From Bacteroidota bacterium (GTDB taxonomy: Bacteria > Bacteroidota > Bacteroidia > Bacteroidales > CAIWKO01), in contig JBAXND010000001.1 in the NCBI GenBank assembly GCA_037133915.1, forward strand, positions 124,001-188,000: DNA of 64,000 nucleotides, given 5' to 3'. Under the pieces are notes generated by a model. The model searched no databases, had not been told where the DNA came from, and saw only the letters and a program-made list of their open reading frames with translations. The stretch's first letter is position 1, and every line of letters begins with the position of its first letter. A program made the position numbers and the translations under genes. This document shows positions 36,565 through 45,336 of the stretch, piece by piece.

Positions 36565-36951
36565 GTGGCATTAAACTTTTTTCAGAGGCGAAAGATCCTC
36601 AAAAAACTCAATTATCTGGAAGTTGTTCCTGTTGCAAAAGTAGGGCATGAAATTGATGAGAAAGGAATGGTAATTCTTTTAGTTCCGAAATTCAGCAATG
36701 AAAAATTCAACAATTTTATGTTTAAAAACCGTACCCGGCATTTTAAAATTCATCTTGATGAACTGGGAAGCAGTGTTTGGTTGCAGATAGACGGAGTGCG
36801 AAAAGTCGGGGAGATAATACAAAACCTGAATGAAGCCCAAGAAGGCGGTTTGCCCGATGCGGAGATGCGTGTCACAAAATTCATGACCATGCTTTATGAA
36901 ACGCGCTATATCAGCTTCCGCGAAATAGAAGAAAAAAAGGCAACACGATGA
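36565..36951 (+). CDS. PqqD-like (RiPP recognition element) protein, orphan
   Basis: 128 aa starting at GTG. The C-terminal two thirds resembles the PqqD fold: IHLDELGSSVWLQIDG (the LD-x-x-G-x-x-W/V-x-x-IDG pattern), followed by helices. The N-terminal 40 residues are basic with KILKKLNYLEVVPV. In PQQ and other RiPP pathways PqqD binds the precursor peptide, but no precursor or radical-SAM partner is nearby. Its partner here may be the patatin gene just upstream, or it may be a stand-alone Bacteroidota variant. Confidence 0.7.
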   Translation: MALNFFQRRKILKKLNYLEVVPVAKVGHEIDEKGMVILLVPKFSNEKFNNFMFKNRTRHFKIHLDELGSSVWLQIDGVRKVGEIIQNLNEAQEGGLPDAEMRVTKFMTMLYETRYISFREIEEKKATR

Positions 36952-36968
36952 TGTTGCCTTTATAATGA
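36930..36968. terminator. Bidirectional terminator between convergent genes
   Basis: Stem AAGGCAACA / TGTTGCCTT (36937-36945 and 36952-36960) with loop CGATGA. On the minus strand it is followed by TTTTTTT, on the plus strand by a weaker T-rich tract. It overlaps the PqqD-like stop codon and lies 28 bp beyond the stop of the minus-strand anti-sigma gene, so it can end both transcripts. Confidence 0.75.
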
Positions 36969-36988
36969 TTATTTTTTTCTGACAGAAC

Positions 36989-38146
36989 TTAGCGCACTAT
37001 GAACAAACTGCCGCGTGCAACTTTCTCGGTTCCGTCTTTTTTCTTGTATGTGAACACGTAATAATAAGAACCTCCGGGATAACCCTCACCGCTCCAGTTG
37101 TTCTGGTAGTCTGATTTTTGGTAGATGATTTTACCGCCACGGTCAAATATAAGCAATGTATTTACAGGGTACAATTCAATTTCCGGAATCACGAAGTAAT
37201 CATTTTTACCGTCGTTGTTTGGATTAATAGCATTGGGGATAATCAGCGGATGATCATCATTCTGCTGTGTGTTGTCGCCCGGCCATTGTCCGTTGTTTAT
37301 ACTGTCAATCACATCACCCGGAATGTTTTCGTTTTGCTGATCGGGCAGTTCATCAACTATTGGTTTCTCCACATTTGCTGCGACACCTTGCAATTTATTT
37401 TTATCCGGCCCCGGCTGTGTAACGGTATCAACGGGCTTACCGCCACCCTGAACTTTCAGCACCGAGGGATTGTTATTCTGATTTCCCTGATTTGCGCTGT
37501 TATTGTAAGATGGATTGTTTCCGTTCTGGTTAACAGGCAGCTGATCGGTAAGGTTGTTATTATCCTGAATATTCTGGTTCTCCGGATTGGTATTGTTTGA
37601 TGGCTGATTGTTTTTATTGCTTTTATCCGGAGTTCCGTTTTCCGTATATTTTGAATCTTTTTGCACAGGTGCAACTGTGTTTTGCTGAGGCGTAACTACA
37701 TTACGGTTCTCAGGATGAGTGCTGTTAATTACCGGGAGGTTGTTTGTATTCTGCTCAGGCGTGGTATTGTTATCGGTATTAAATGTTTTGCTGTTTTGTG
37801 TTTTTTCGGGAGTCTTGTTTATAGATTTATTATGATCGTCTGTATTGGCAATTTCGGAATTTTGTTTGGGCGTTACAGCCATATAAATAATAGTAGAAAC
37901 TACCGCTACTGTAACTGCGGCTGCTGCAACCTGCACCCATACCATTTTGAAAACCGGTGTTACCGGGTTCATCGATGGGTTCAATGATTTCTTGAATCTG
38001 AAAAGATTAGAAAGGTCGTGTTTGAAAAGTTTCAGCCGCATCTTTGTCCATAAATTAGACGAAGGCGTTTCGCTGAAGTTGCCGAGAGCATTTTTAACTA
38101 TCTCGTCTATCTTATCAAAATCTTCTATGTTAAAATTGTCTGTCAT
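36989..38146 (-). CDS. Putative anti-sigma factor with Asn/Gln-rich spacer and T9SS type B-like C-terminal domain
   Basis: 385 aa. Residues 1-69 are cytoplasmic in character, with a pattern (DEIVKNALGNFSETPSSNLW) I recall from proteins beside Bacteroidota ECF sigma genes. One membrane segment follows (about 70-91, VQVAAAAVTVAVVSTIIYMAV). A low-complexity Asn/Gln/Pro spacer spans about 95-290. The C-terminus (about 298-385: AINPNNDGKNDYFVIP, LLIFDRGGKIIYQ) is a gliding motility-associated type B domain. There is no signal peptide, so ordinary T9SS export is unlikely; the domain is probably periplasmic. It follows the ECF sigma gene by 12 bp. The anti-sigma role is inferred from context and topology. 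Confidence 0.7.
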   Translation of the reverse strand: MTDNFNIEDFDKIDEIVKNALGNFSETPSSNLWTKMRLKLFKHDLSNLFRFKKSLNPSMNPVTPVFKMVWVQVAAAAVTVAVVSTIIYMAVTPKQNSEIANTDDHNKSINKTPEKTQNSKTFNTDNNTTPEQNTNNLPVINSTHPENRNVVTPQQNTVAPVQKDSKYTENGTPDKSNKNNQPSNNTNPENQNIQDNNNLTDQLPVNQNGNNPSYNNSANQGNQNNNPSVLKVQGGGKPVDTVTQPGPDKNKLQGVAANVEKPIVDELPDQQNENIPGDVIDSINNGQWPGDNTQQNDDHPLIIPNAINPNNDGKNDYFVIPEIELYPVNTLLIFDRGGKIIYQKSDYQNNWSGEGYPGGSYYYVFTYKKKDGTEKVARGSLFIVR

Positions 38147-38158
38147 AGTGTGCTGCGC

Positions 38159-38683
38159 TTAAATACTGATTTTACTTTGCAACATTTTACGAGCTTTTGA
38201 TAACTGTGATTTTGATGTTCCCACCGTTATCTCGAGCATTTTAGCGATTTCCTTATGTTTGTAACCTTCTATTGCGTAAAGATTAAATACTACTCTGTAT
38301 CCTTCCGGTAATTGCTGAACAACTTTCATGATGTCCTTTACCGACGATACCTCTACATTTTCACTCTTGACCATTTTTCGGTCATCAATATCATCAATAT
38401 CCGTATGGAAGTAATGTTTCAGGTTTTTCCGATAATTATTAATCGATGAGTTTATCATGATTCTTTTTATCCAGTACTCAAAAGATCCTTCGCCTCTAAA
38501 CGAATGAATCTCTGAAAAAACCGTCATAAATGCCTCCATAAGAACGTCTTCGGCTTCGTCCTTGCTCTTACAATACCGCATGCACACACCAAGCATCGAG
38601 TTTTTATACTTCTCAAATATAGCTTTCTGCGCCTTGCGATTATTGGCTCTACACCCTTCAATTAATTGATTATCTGCACTCAT
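38159..38683 (-). CDS. ECF-type RNA polymerase sigma factor
   Basis: 174 aa from the ATG at 38683 (MSADNQLIEGC); a GTG 15 bp upstream is possible. Sigma region 2 is visible (KAIFEKYKNSMLGVCMRYCKS...EDVLMEAFMTVF), as is region 4 (LPEGYRVVFNLYAIEGYKHK, then an HTH with GTSKSQLSKARKML). There is no region 3, as in ECF (group 4) factors. The downstream membrane protein is the likely anti-sigma partner. An ECF-like promoter motif precedes the gene, suggesting it activates its own transcription. In Porphyromonas gingivalis the ECF factor SigP controls T9SS genes; a parallel role here is only a guess based on the partner's C-terminal domain. Confidence 0.93.
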   Translation of the reverse strand: MSADNQLIEGCRANNRKAQKAIFEKYKNSMLGVCMRYCKSKDEAEDVLMEAFMTVFSEIHSFRGEGSFEYWIKRIMINSSINNYRKNLKHYFHTDIDDIDDRKMVKSENVEVSSVKDIMKVVQQLPEGYRVVFNLYAIEGYKHKEIAKMLEITVGTSKSQLSKARKMLQSKISI

Positions 38684-39067
38684 CAGCCTTATAACCACTT
38701 AAAGACGTGAATAGGAAAAAAAAGGTTGCCTCGCATAATGATATTGTTAAAAATCATTTCAGGCATTGATTCACTATGAATGCATGAAACAATATAAGTA
38801 ATCGTGTTTCTGTTTTTTTTATATCCCCGGCTTTAGCCGCGAAACGCTTTTCAGCTGTTATTTTCTACCTTCATTTTTACACTCATTTTTTTTGCTCCAA
38901 GCACCGCTGTGGCAAAAAAGAATTATATTTGTTTGCATACAAACCTACGGGATTTTTTGAAAACGAGCAAAACCAATCAGATTTTCAATACAGTTCATCT
39001 GGTTTTTTAGTACAGAATTAAATGTATAACCAAACATTATTTAACTACAAATCAAATACATAATAAA
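38684..39067. other. Divergent intergenic region between sigma factor and dipeptidase genes
   Basis: 384 bp without a gene. It contains the ECF-like promoter on the minus side and TATATTTG (38924-38931), an exact -7 match, on the plus side, 137 bp before the dipeptidase ATG; its nearest TTTG lies too far upstream (29 bp). The rest is AT-rich with no structured RNA or tRNA recognised. Confidence 0.4.
38704..38730 (-). promoter_or_regulatory. Candidate ECF-type autoregulatory promoter
   Basis: On the minus strand GGCAACC (38730-38724), a 16 bp spacer, then CGTC (38707-38704), about 20 bp before the sigma ATG. This resembles the AAC / N16-17 / CGTC layout common to ECF-dependent promoters and not the housekeeping TAnnTTTG type. 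The short motifs could also match by chance. Confidence 0.42.
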
Positions 39068-40528
39068 ATGGCTAATGAATTAAATGGTTTAAAACCACAG
39101 GCAATCTGGAAAATATTTTCAGAAATATGTAAAATCCCTCACCCCTCAAAAAGCGAAGCAGCCATTTCGGAATGGGTTCAGAACTTTGCTAAAGGGCTGA
39201 AACTGGAAACAATCGTTGACGAAACCGGTAACGTGATAATTCGCAAGCCCGCGACTCCCGGGATGGAAAAGCGCATGGGTATTGTTCTGCAGGGCCATCT
39301 TGACATGGTTCCTCAGAAAAACAACGAAATGGCGCACGATTTTGAAAAAGACCCCATTCTGCCCCGCATCGATGGTGAATGGGTTAGTGCAACCGGTACC
39401 ACGCTGGGCGCTGATAATGGAATTGGCGTTGCTGCTGCGCTTGCTGTTATGGAAGCAACCGATTTGGTGCACGGACCTATTGAATGTTTGTTTACCATTG
39501 ATGAAGAAACCGGCATGACAGGTGCATTTGGTCTTAAAGGCGGACTGCTTCAGGCTGATATCCTGATGAACCTCGATTCGGAAGATGAAGGTGAATTGTA
39601 TATTGGGTGCGCCGGCGGTATCAATGCTGCAATACAGTTTAATTATCAGGAAGAAGCTGTTCCTGCGGATTCCGTTGCATACAATGTAATTATTAAAGGA
39701 CTGAACGGCGGGCATTCGGGTGTGGATATTCACCTCGGACGTGCCAATGCCAATAAAGTACTTGCTCGTTTTTTGGTCGCCGCAGCAAGCAAACATAAAT
39801 TGCGCGTTGCGGGCTTTGAAGCCGGTAATCTGCGCAATGCCATTCCACGCGAAGGTAACGCCGTGGTGGTCGTTCCAAAAGCCGGTGAAGCCGCTTTTGC
39901 AGAATTTGCAAAAGCATTTGCAGGCATTCTTAAAAACGAATATCAGGCGGTTGAACCCGGCCTGCAGTTTGAAGTTGCCAAAGCCGATGCTCCCGCAAAA
40001 GTGATGGATGCTAAAACACAATTCAACTTCCTGAATGCTGTTTATGCTTGTCCGAATGGCGTTATTTCTATGATTCCCGATATGCCGGGTGTGGTTCAGA
40101 CATCAAACAACCTGGCCATCGTAAAAATGGAAAAAGGTAAAATAGACATCAGTTGTTTGTTGCGCAGTTCGGTTGAGTCAAGCAAAGAGGACCTGGCTGC
40201 TATGATGGAAGGCGTGTTCCTGCTGGCCGGTGCCGAGGTTAAATTTGACGGAGGCTATCCCGGATGGAAACCCAATGTGAACTCCCCGATATTGAAAACC
40301 ATGAAGGAAATTTATCAGAAAAAATTCGGTAAAATTCCGGAAGTAAAGGTGATACATGCAGGTCTGGAGTGTGGTTTGTTGGGCGATGTATATAAAAACT
40401 GGGATATGATTTCATTCGGACCCACCATTCGCTACCCTCATTCACCGACCGAAAAGGTAAATATTGAATCGGTACAGAAGTTCTGGGATTACCTTACAGA
40501 AACCCTGAAAAATGCCCCTTTAAAATAA
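39068..40528 (+). CDS. pepD: Aminoacyl-histidine dipeptidase PepD (M20 family)
   Basis: 486 aa. M20 metal-ligand motifs: GHLDMVPQ (His and Asp), GADNGIG (bridging Asp), DEETGMTG (catalytic Glu and ligand Glu) and, at the end, HAGLECGLL. The lid domain carries the family motif NGGHSGVDI. It hydrolyses Xaa-His and other dipeptides in the cytoplasm; no signal peptide is present. Together with the M17 aminopeptidase and the POT/OPT transporters it points to growth on peptides. A terminator follows. Confidence 0.95.
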   Translation: MANELNGLKPQAIWKIFSEICKIPHPSKSEAAISEWVQNFAKGLKLETIVDETGNVIIRKPATPGMEKRMGIVLQGHLDMVPQKNNEMAHDFEKDPILPRIDGEWVSATGTTLGADNGIGVAAALAVMEATDLVHGPIECLFTIDEETGMTGAFGLKGGLLQADILMNLDSEDEGELYIGCAGGINAAIQFNYQEEAVPADSVAYNVIIKGLNGGHSGVDIHLGRANANKVLARFLVAAASKHKLRVAGFEAGNLRNAIPREGNAVVVVPKAGEAAFAEFAKAFAGILKNEYQAVEPGLQFEVAKADAPAKVMDAKTQFNFLNAVYACPNGVISMIPDMPGVVQTSNNLAIVKMEKGKIDISCLLRSSVESSKEDLAAMMEGVFLLAGAEVKFDGGYPGWKPNVNSPILKTMKEIYQKKFGKIPEVKVIHAGLECGLLGDVYKNWDMISFGPTIRYPHSPTEKVNIESVQKFWDYLTETLKNAPLK

Positions 40529-40542
40529 ATTTTAATTTATTG

Positions 40543-40581
40543 AATAACAGGGTGGTAATGTGGCTACCCTGTTATTTTTTT
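40543..40581 (+). terminator. Rho-independent terminator after pepD
   Basis: A perfect 11 bp stem AATAACAGGGT / ACCCTGTTATT with a 12 nt loop, followed by a T run, 14 bp after the stop codon. Confidence 0.9.
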
Positions 40582-40611
40582 CAATCTGTGAAGGCTTTTT
40601 AATCAAAAAAA

Positions 40612-40642
40612 TTTGCAGAATATAAAATATTAAGTAATTTTG
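40612..40642 (+). promoter_or_regulatory. Promoter of rpmH
   Basis: TTTG (40612-40615), a 19 bp spacer and TAATTTTG (40635-40642): an exact fit to the Bacteroidota housekeeping consensus TTTG-N19-21-TAnnTTTG. The predicted transcription start is about 17 bp before the rpmH ATG. This is the clearest promoter in the window. Confidence 0.85.
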
Positions 40643-40663
40643 CACTCCCTAAAATAAGCTATT

Positions 40664-40822
40664 ATGAAACGGACATTTCAACCTTCGCAACGGAAAAGAA
40701 GAAACACCCATGGATTCAGGGAGCGTATGGAATCAGTTAACGGGCGTAAAGTTCTTGCGAGTCGTAGGGCTAAAGGCAGAAAAAGACTGAGCGTATCAGA
40801 TGAAAAATTACATAAAAGATAA
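40664..40822 (+). CDS. rpmH: 50S ribosomal protein L34
   Basis: 52 aa, strongly basic. It begins [20 protein letters not shown] and contains [20 protein letters not shown], the L34 hallmark, which binds 23S rRNA. The C-terminal extension ([12 protein letters not shown]) is somewhat longer than the E. coli protein (46 aa), as I recall for other Bacteroidota. It lies alone between two terminators with its own strong promoter. rnpA and dnaA are not next to it. Confidence 0.97.
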   Translation: MKRTFQPSQRKRRNTHGFRERMESVNGRKVLASRRAKGRKRLSVSDEKLHKR

Positions 40823-40860
40823 TTTTATTTCTGAACTACATAAAAACCTTTAATTTTGGA

Positions 40861-40895
40861 GGAGATAATTTCACGATTATCTCCTTCTTTTTTTT
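40861..40895 (+). terminator. Rho-independent terminator after rpmH
   Basis: Stem GGAGATAAT / ATTATCTCC with loop TTCACG, extendable outward by three pairs, followed by a long T-rich tract. It sits 38 bp after the rpmH stop. A TAATTTTG motif (40851-40858) directly before it could be the -7 element of the next gene, which would place the hairpin in that gene's leader; no -33 TTG supports this. Confidence 0.88.
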
Positions 40896-40901
40896 ACGGC
40901 G

Positions 40902-41162
40902 ATGATAAAATTTATTTTTTGGCTTTTTATTATTTATGTGGTAATTGTGCTGTTTTTTAGGTACTTATTGCCACTTTTACTGCGTTGGTACCTGCTCAGG
41001 TTACAAAAACGATTTGATACTATGAACGGGCAACAAGCCTCGCCCCGGGGAAAAGAAAAAACCGGAGATGTGACCATTGAACATATTCCTGACAAGAAGA
41101 AAAATTCAGAATTTATTGGCGAATACATTGATTTTGAAGAAATAAAAGATAAAAAAGAATAG
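40902..41162 (+). CDS. DUF4834-like small membrane protein
   Basis: 86 aa with one N-terminal hydrophobic segment (about residues 3-26, IFWLFIIYVVIVLFFRYLLP). A short basic region and a charged tail ending in GEYIDFEEIKDKKE follow; this tail is the conserved part of the family as I recall it. The function is unknown. It precedes the YfhO-like gene by 5 bp and is probably in its operon. Confidence 0.7.
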   Translation: MIKFIFWLFIIYVVIVLFFRYLLPLLLRWYLLRLQKRFDTMNGQQASPRGKEKTGDVTIEHIPDKKKNSEFIGEYIDFEEIKDKKE

Positions 41163-41167
41163 CGCGT

Positions 41168-43699
41168 ATGAAAAACGGTCTTATTAAAAAAATGCTGCCT
41201 TATGCAATAGCCATTATTGCATTTATTGCAATTTCTATTTTCTACTTCAGCCCGGTGCTTGAAGGGAAAAAACTAAACCAAAGTGATATTGTACAATTCA
41301 AGGGGAGTGCAAAGGAAATATTTGATTACAGAGCAGCAACGGGTCAGGAGCCGCTCTGGACAAATTCAATGTTTGGCGGTATGCCCGCCTATCAGATCAG
41401 CACATTGTACAACTCCAATGTGATACCGGTCTTTAACCGTGTATTCATGCTTGGACTGCCGCATCCGGCGAGTATTTTGTTCCTGCTTATGATTTCGTTC
41501 TTCTTGCTTCTTATTGTGCTCCGTGTAAATCCCTGGCTGGCTATGACGGGCGCCATTGCATTTGCCTTCTCGTCCTACTTTTTCATCGCTTTTGAGGTGG
41601 GACACAATGCTAAAACCATTGCCGTTGCCTATATGCCGGCAGTCCTTGCCGGGGTGATTTTGATTTTCAGGGGACGGTATCTGCTGGGAGGCGTACTTAC
41701 AGCCCTGTTTATGGCTCTCGAGATTTCCGTGAATCATATACAGATGACGTACTACCTTATGATACTTTTGGGCATTTACGGTTTAGTAGAAATGATACGG
41801 TTCATTATTAGAAAAGAATACATGGCATTTCTAAAATCCGCGGGTATAATAATGATTGCGGCTATTCTTGCAATCGGTCCTAACGTTGCCAACCTGTGGA
41901 CATCATTTGAGTATATGCAAGAAACAACCAGAGGCCGTTCTGAGCTTACGAGCGATCAAAGCAATAAATCGGGAGGTCTTGACCGCGATTATATAACTGC
42001 ATGGAGCTATGGTAAAGGCGAAACATTTTCGCTGCTTATTCCCGATGTTAAAGGAGGCGCTTCGGGCAGACTGGGAGAAAATAAAGAGGCGATGGCTCAG
42101 GTTGATTCACGGCTCAGAGAATCGGTGGCACAGCAAAGCCAGTACTGGGGCGAAATGCCGTTTACATTGGGCACCGTTTATGTGGGCTCGTTTGTAGTAT
42201 TCCTGTTCGTTTTGGGTATGTTTCTTGTGAAAGGCCGCTTCAAATGGATTATTCTGGCCGTTACAGTATTTACCATTATGCTGTCGTGGGGTCATAATTT
42301 CAAGTGGCTGACTGATTTCTTCATCGATCATGTCCCATTCTATAACAAATTCAGAAGTGTATCATCGATATTGGTAATAGCTGAATTTATGCTGCCACTT
42401 CTGGCTGTTTTAGCGCTGAAAGAAGTAAGCGAACATCCCGGAGTTTTCGGTATAAAAGAACTGAAACGACGTTTCATGGTACCGTTTTTAGTTTCATTCG
42501 CACTTACGGGTGGTTTATTACTGCTGTTTCTGGCGATGCCGAAATTCTTTTTCGACTTTACAAGCGGGAGCGAACTCAGTCAGTTCGCACAATACCGTAA
42601 ACAGGGGAGCGGCGCTCAGGTCGACCAGTTTATCAATGCCATGGAATCTGCGCGCATATACATTTTCCGCATGTCGGCATGGCGCAGCCTCTTATTCATA
42701 GTACTGGGCGGAGGGCTGGTGTTCCTTTACATGTATATGAAGAAAATGAACAAGTATGTTTTCTTTGCTGCAATTGCCTTGATATTTTTGCTTGACATGG
42801 TTCCCATTGCAAAACGATACGTGAATAACAAGACCTTTGTTGCTGCAAAAATTGCTGAAACACCCATTACAAAGACGGTGGCCGATGATGCTATTTTAAA
42901 GGACACGACACTTGACTACAGGGTGCTGAATATCAGCAGTGGAAATTTTACACTCGATGCCACTACATCCTATTTTCATAAATCAATTGGAGGCTATCAT
43001 GCCGCCAAGCTAAAAAGGTATCAGGAGCTTATAGAAGCCCGCCTCATGCATGAGACCGATCGACTGGAGAAAGTGCTTCAGAACGAACCGAACGACTCTA
43101 TTCTGATTGCGACCATGTACGGCCTTACTTCGCTGAATATGCTGAATACAAAGTATTTTATTTACAATCCGGGAGCTCCGCCATTGAGAAATCCCGCAGC
43201 TTTGGGTAATGCATGGTTTGTGAAAAACGTGAAAATGGTGGAGAGCGCCGATGAGGAAATCAAGGCCGTTTCCAATTTTGTTCCTGCTACAACAGCCATT
43301 GTGGATAAACGTTTTGAAAGCCAGTTGTCTTCATTTAAAGGCGATAAAGATCCGGCATCTACCATAAAACTCATCACCTATCAGCCGAACGCACTCACCT
43401 ACGAAGTCAAAGGTGTGAAGAATCCGCAGTTGGCTGTTTTCTCTGAAATATATTATGAGGAAGGTTGGAATGCTTATATCAATGGTGAAAAAGTGCCTTA
43501 TTTCCGCGCCAATTATGTGCTCAGGGGTATGGTGGTTCCTGCCGGTGACAGCAAAATAGAATTTAAATTTGAACCGAAATCTTTTGTTACCGGAAGTGCC
43601 GTTTCTCTGGCCGGCTCATTGATAATTATTTTAATGTTGCTTGCCGCGATAGGTTTTGAAATAAAAAAAGCTTTCTTTACCAAGAAAACAGAAGCATAA
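41168..43699 (+). CDS. YfhO-family multi-spanning membrane protein
   Basis: 843 aa with about 12 membrane helices and a C-terminal extracytoplasmic beta-rich domain (about residues 560-800) before a last helix. YfhO-type features are WTNSMFGGMPAYQI near residue 65, and YEEGWNAYINGEKVPYFRANYVLRG near 760. The architecture resembles GT-C fold glycosyltransferases; in Firmicutes, YfhO and relatives glycosylate lipoteichoic acid, but Bacteroidota members are uncharacterised. Its position just upstream of a polysaccharide locus fits a role in glycan decoration. Confidence 0.85.
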   Translation: MKNGLIKKMLPYAIAIIAFIAISIFYFSPVLEGKKLNQSDIVQFKGSAKEIFDYRAATGQEPLWTNSMFGGMPAYQISTLYNSNVIPVFNRVFMLGLPHPASILFLLMISFFLLLIVLRVNPWLAMTGAIAFAFSSYFFIAFEVGHNAKTIAVAYMPAVLAGVILIFRGRYLLGGVLTALFMALEISVNHIQMTYYLMILLGIYGLVEMIRFIIRKEYMAFLKSAGIIMIAAILAIGPNVANLWTSFEYMQETTRGRSELTSDQSNKSGGLDRDYITAWSYGKGETFSLLIPDVKGGASGRLGENKEAMAQVDSRLRESVAQQSQYWGEMPFTLGTVYVGSFVVFLFVLGMFLVKGRFKWIILAVTVFTIMLSWGHNFKWLTDFFIDHVPFYNKFRSVSSILVIAEFMLPLLAVLALKEVSEHPGVFGIKELKRRFMVPFLVSFALTGGLLLLFLAMPKFFFDFTSGSELSQFAQYRKQGSGAQVDQFINAMESARIYIFRMSAWRSLLFIVLGGGLVFLYMYMKKMNKYVFFAAIALIFLLDMVPIAKRYVNNKTFVAAKIAETPITKTVADDAILKDTTLDYRVLNISSGNFTLDATTSYFHKSIGGYHAAKLKRYQELIEARLMHETDRLEKVLQNEPNDSILIATMYGLTSLNMLNTKYFIYNPGAPPLRNPAALGNAWFVKNVKMVESADEEIKAVSNFVPATTAIVDKRFESQLSSFKGDKDPASTIKLITYQPNALTYEVKGVKNPQLAVFSEIYYEEGWNAYINGEKVPYFRANYVLRGMVVPAGDSKIEFKFEPKSFVTGSAVSLAGSLIIILMLLAAIGFEIKKAFFTKKTEA

Positions 43700-43854
43700 A
43701 CGGTAATTGAAGGAATTTTTGAGGAGGAAAACCGTGTTATAGAAATGCTTTTGTGCGGGCATTGGTTTATGTATTTGTGCACAATTGATTTCTGAAAATG
43801 GATGCATTTTATCCGAATCAATAATAATATTGAGTTGACAGGAGTTTGTAACAG

Positions 43855-45330
43855 ATGATTTCAAGAAGCTTTCTCAAATCCTCTCTCGTATATACCGTAA
43901 TTGGGGCTTTGCCGCTGGCATCGAGTCTGATATTATTGCCCTTTTATGCAAATTATTTAAGTACCAGCGATTACGGAATCTTTTGCTTGTTTGTCGGATT
44001 CACTGCTCTGGTGCAGATATTAGCAAACATAGCGATAGACCACTACCTCGTTTATCATTATTATGATTCGCAGGATAATCATGAAAAAGTGAAACGGCTG
44101 GTTGGAACCTCGGTAGGTATACTGTTGGTCTGGGGAATTATAATTACATTGATATTTAGTATTTTAGGTCCGCAGTTATTTAATTTTTATACAACACATC
44201 TTACTAAAGAACAAGCGCATATTAGTTTTTTCCCGTTTGGTTTTTTTTGTATTCTTACCGCATTTTTCAACAGCTTTTTTAAAACCTGCACATCATTATT
44301 GATTGCTCAGCAAAAACCCGTACAATTCTTCTGGTTCAATGTGAGCAATTTTATACTGACGATTGGAATTTCGTTGGGTGGACTCTATCTTTTTCCGTAT
44401 TCTCTGACAGGTCCGATGTACGGGCGCCTGTTATCGGGTGTGGTAATTTTTATAATAGCTTTGATTTCTTTTCTGGTGCACTTCGGATTTGTTTTCGATA
44501 AATCGCTTCTAAAAAGTATTTATAAGTATTGCTATCCCTTGTTCTTTAATTTCAATGTTCTCTGGATTATTGCCTATTTAAGTGTTTTCATTATCAATTA
44601 TTATGTAAGCACTGATGATGTTGCCATCTATAATTTCATTATTTCGGCGACATTATTAATTGAGTTCATGCAAAGTGGTCTGACCTCTGCCATATATCCT
44701 AAAGTATTTACATTGTGGACACGCGAAAAGAGCAACAGCAATTCGCCTGAAGTGAATATTTATTTCAATGCCTATACCGGAATAACGCTGCTGGTAGTGC
44801 CTTTGTTTGTTTTTGTGATACCTTTGATTGTGCCTCTTGTGGTCAAGAATAAGAGCTTTTATTATGGTTTCACGTTCTTGCTGCTGATAAGTGTTGGCTT
44901 TACCTTCAGAGGGATTCAGAACATGTACTATTCGTCGATTTTATACTTAAAGAAAACGAAAAAGATTGCAAAAATAAATTTGTATACTTTAATCTTTCAA
45001 ATCATTGTTTCTACTGTTTTGATTATGAAATTCGGGCTGTCCGGCGCATTCTGGGCGTTTTTGCTGGTAAAACCATTTCAAACACTGGTATATTATTTTG
45101 AAACAAAAAAAATGTTTCGTTACAATATGAATTACAAAAAACAAATGATTGTACCCTTCGTTTATACGGCCTTTGCATTAGTGCTTTTCCCGTTCTATTT
45201 TAAGTACAATATTCATGTGTTGAATTTTATACAATTGGTATTTATGTGGTCAATAACATTTTTGGTTTATAAAAATGAAATCATTAATTTTTACAAAACC
45301 CTGATACAAAAAAACTTCAGTTTAAAATAA
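43855..45330 (+). CDS. Polysaccharide flippase (MATE-like / Wzx family)
   Basis: 491 aa with about 12-14 hydrophobic helices and few large loops. The N-terminus (YTVIGALPLASSLILLPFYANYLSTSDYGIF) is typical of Wzx-type lipid-linked oligosaccharide flippases. It would move undecaprenyl-linked repeat units across the inner membrane. It opens the surface polysaccharide locus that runs to about 55980; no Wzy polymerase or Wzz regulator was recognised in the window. The next gene follows 6 bp later. Confidence 0.88.
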   Translation: MISRSFLKSSLVYTVIGALPLASSLILLPFYANYLSTSDYGIFCLFVGFTALVQILANIAIDHYLVYHYYDSQDNHEKVKRLVGTSVGILLVWGIIITLIFSILGPQLFNFYTTHLTKEQAHISFFPFGFFCILTAFFNSFFKTCTSLLIAQQKPVQFFWFNVSNFILTIGISLGGLYLFPYSLTGPMYGRLLSGVVIFIIALISFLVHFGFVFDKSLLKSIYKYCYPLFFNFNVLWIIAYLSVFIINYYVSTDDVAIYNFIISATLLIEFMQSGLTSAIYPKVFTLWTREKSNSNSPEVNIYFNAYTGITLLVVPLFVFVIPLIVPLVVKNKSFYYGFTFLLLISVGFTFRGIQNMYYSSILYLKKTKKIAKINLYTLIFQIIVSTVLIMKFGLSGAFWAFLLVKPFQTLVYYFETKKMFRYNMNYKKQMIVPFVYTAFALVLFPFYFKYNIHVLNFIQLVFMWSITFLVYKNEIINFYKTLIQKNFSLK

Positions 45331-45336
45331 TTGATC

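Noticed and set aside
37118..37987. Long plus-strand frames opposite the anti-sigma gene
   Set aside because: They mirror the low-complexity Asn/Gln-rich coding of the real minus-strand gene and encode biased, family-free sequence.
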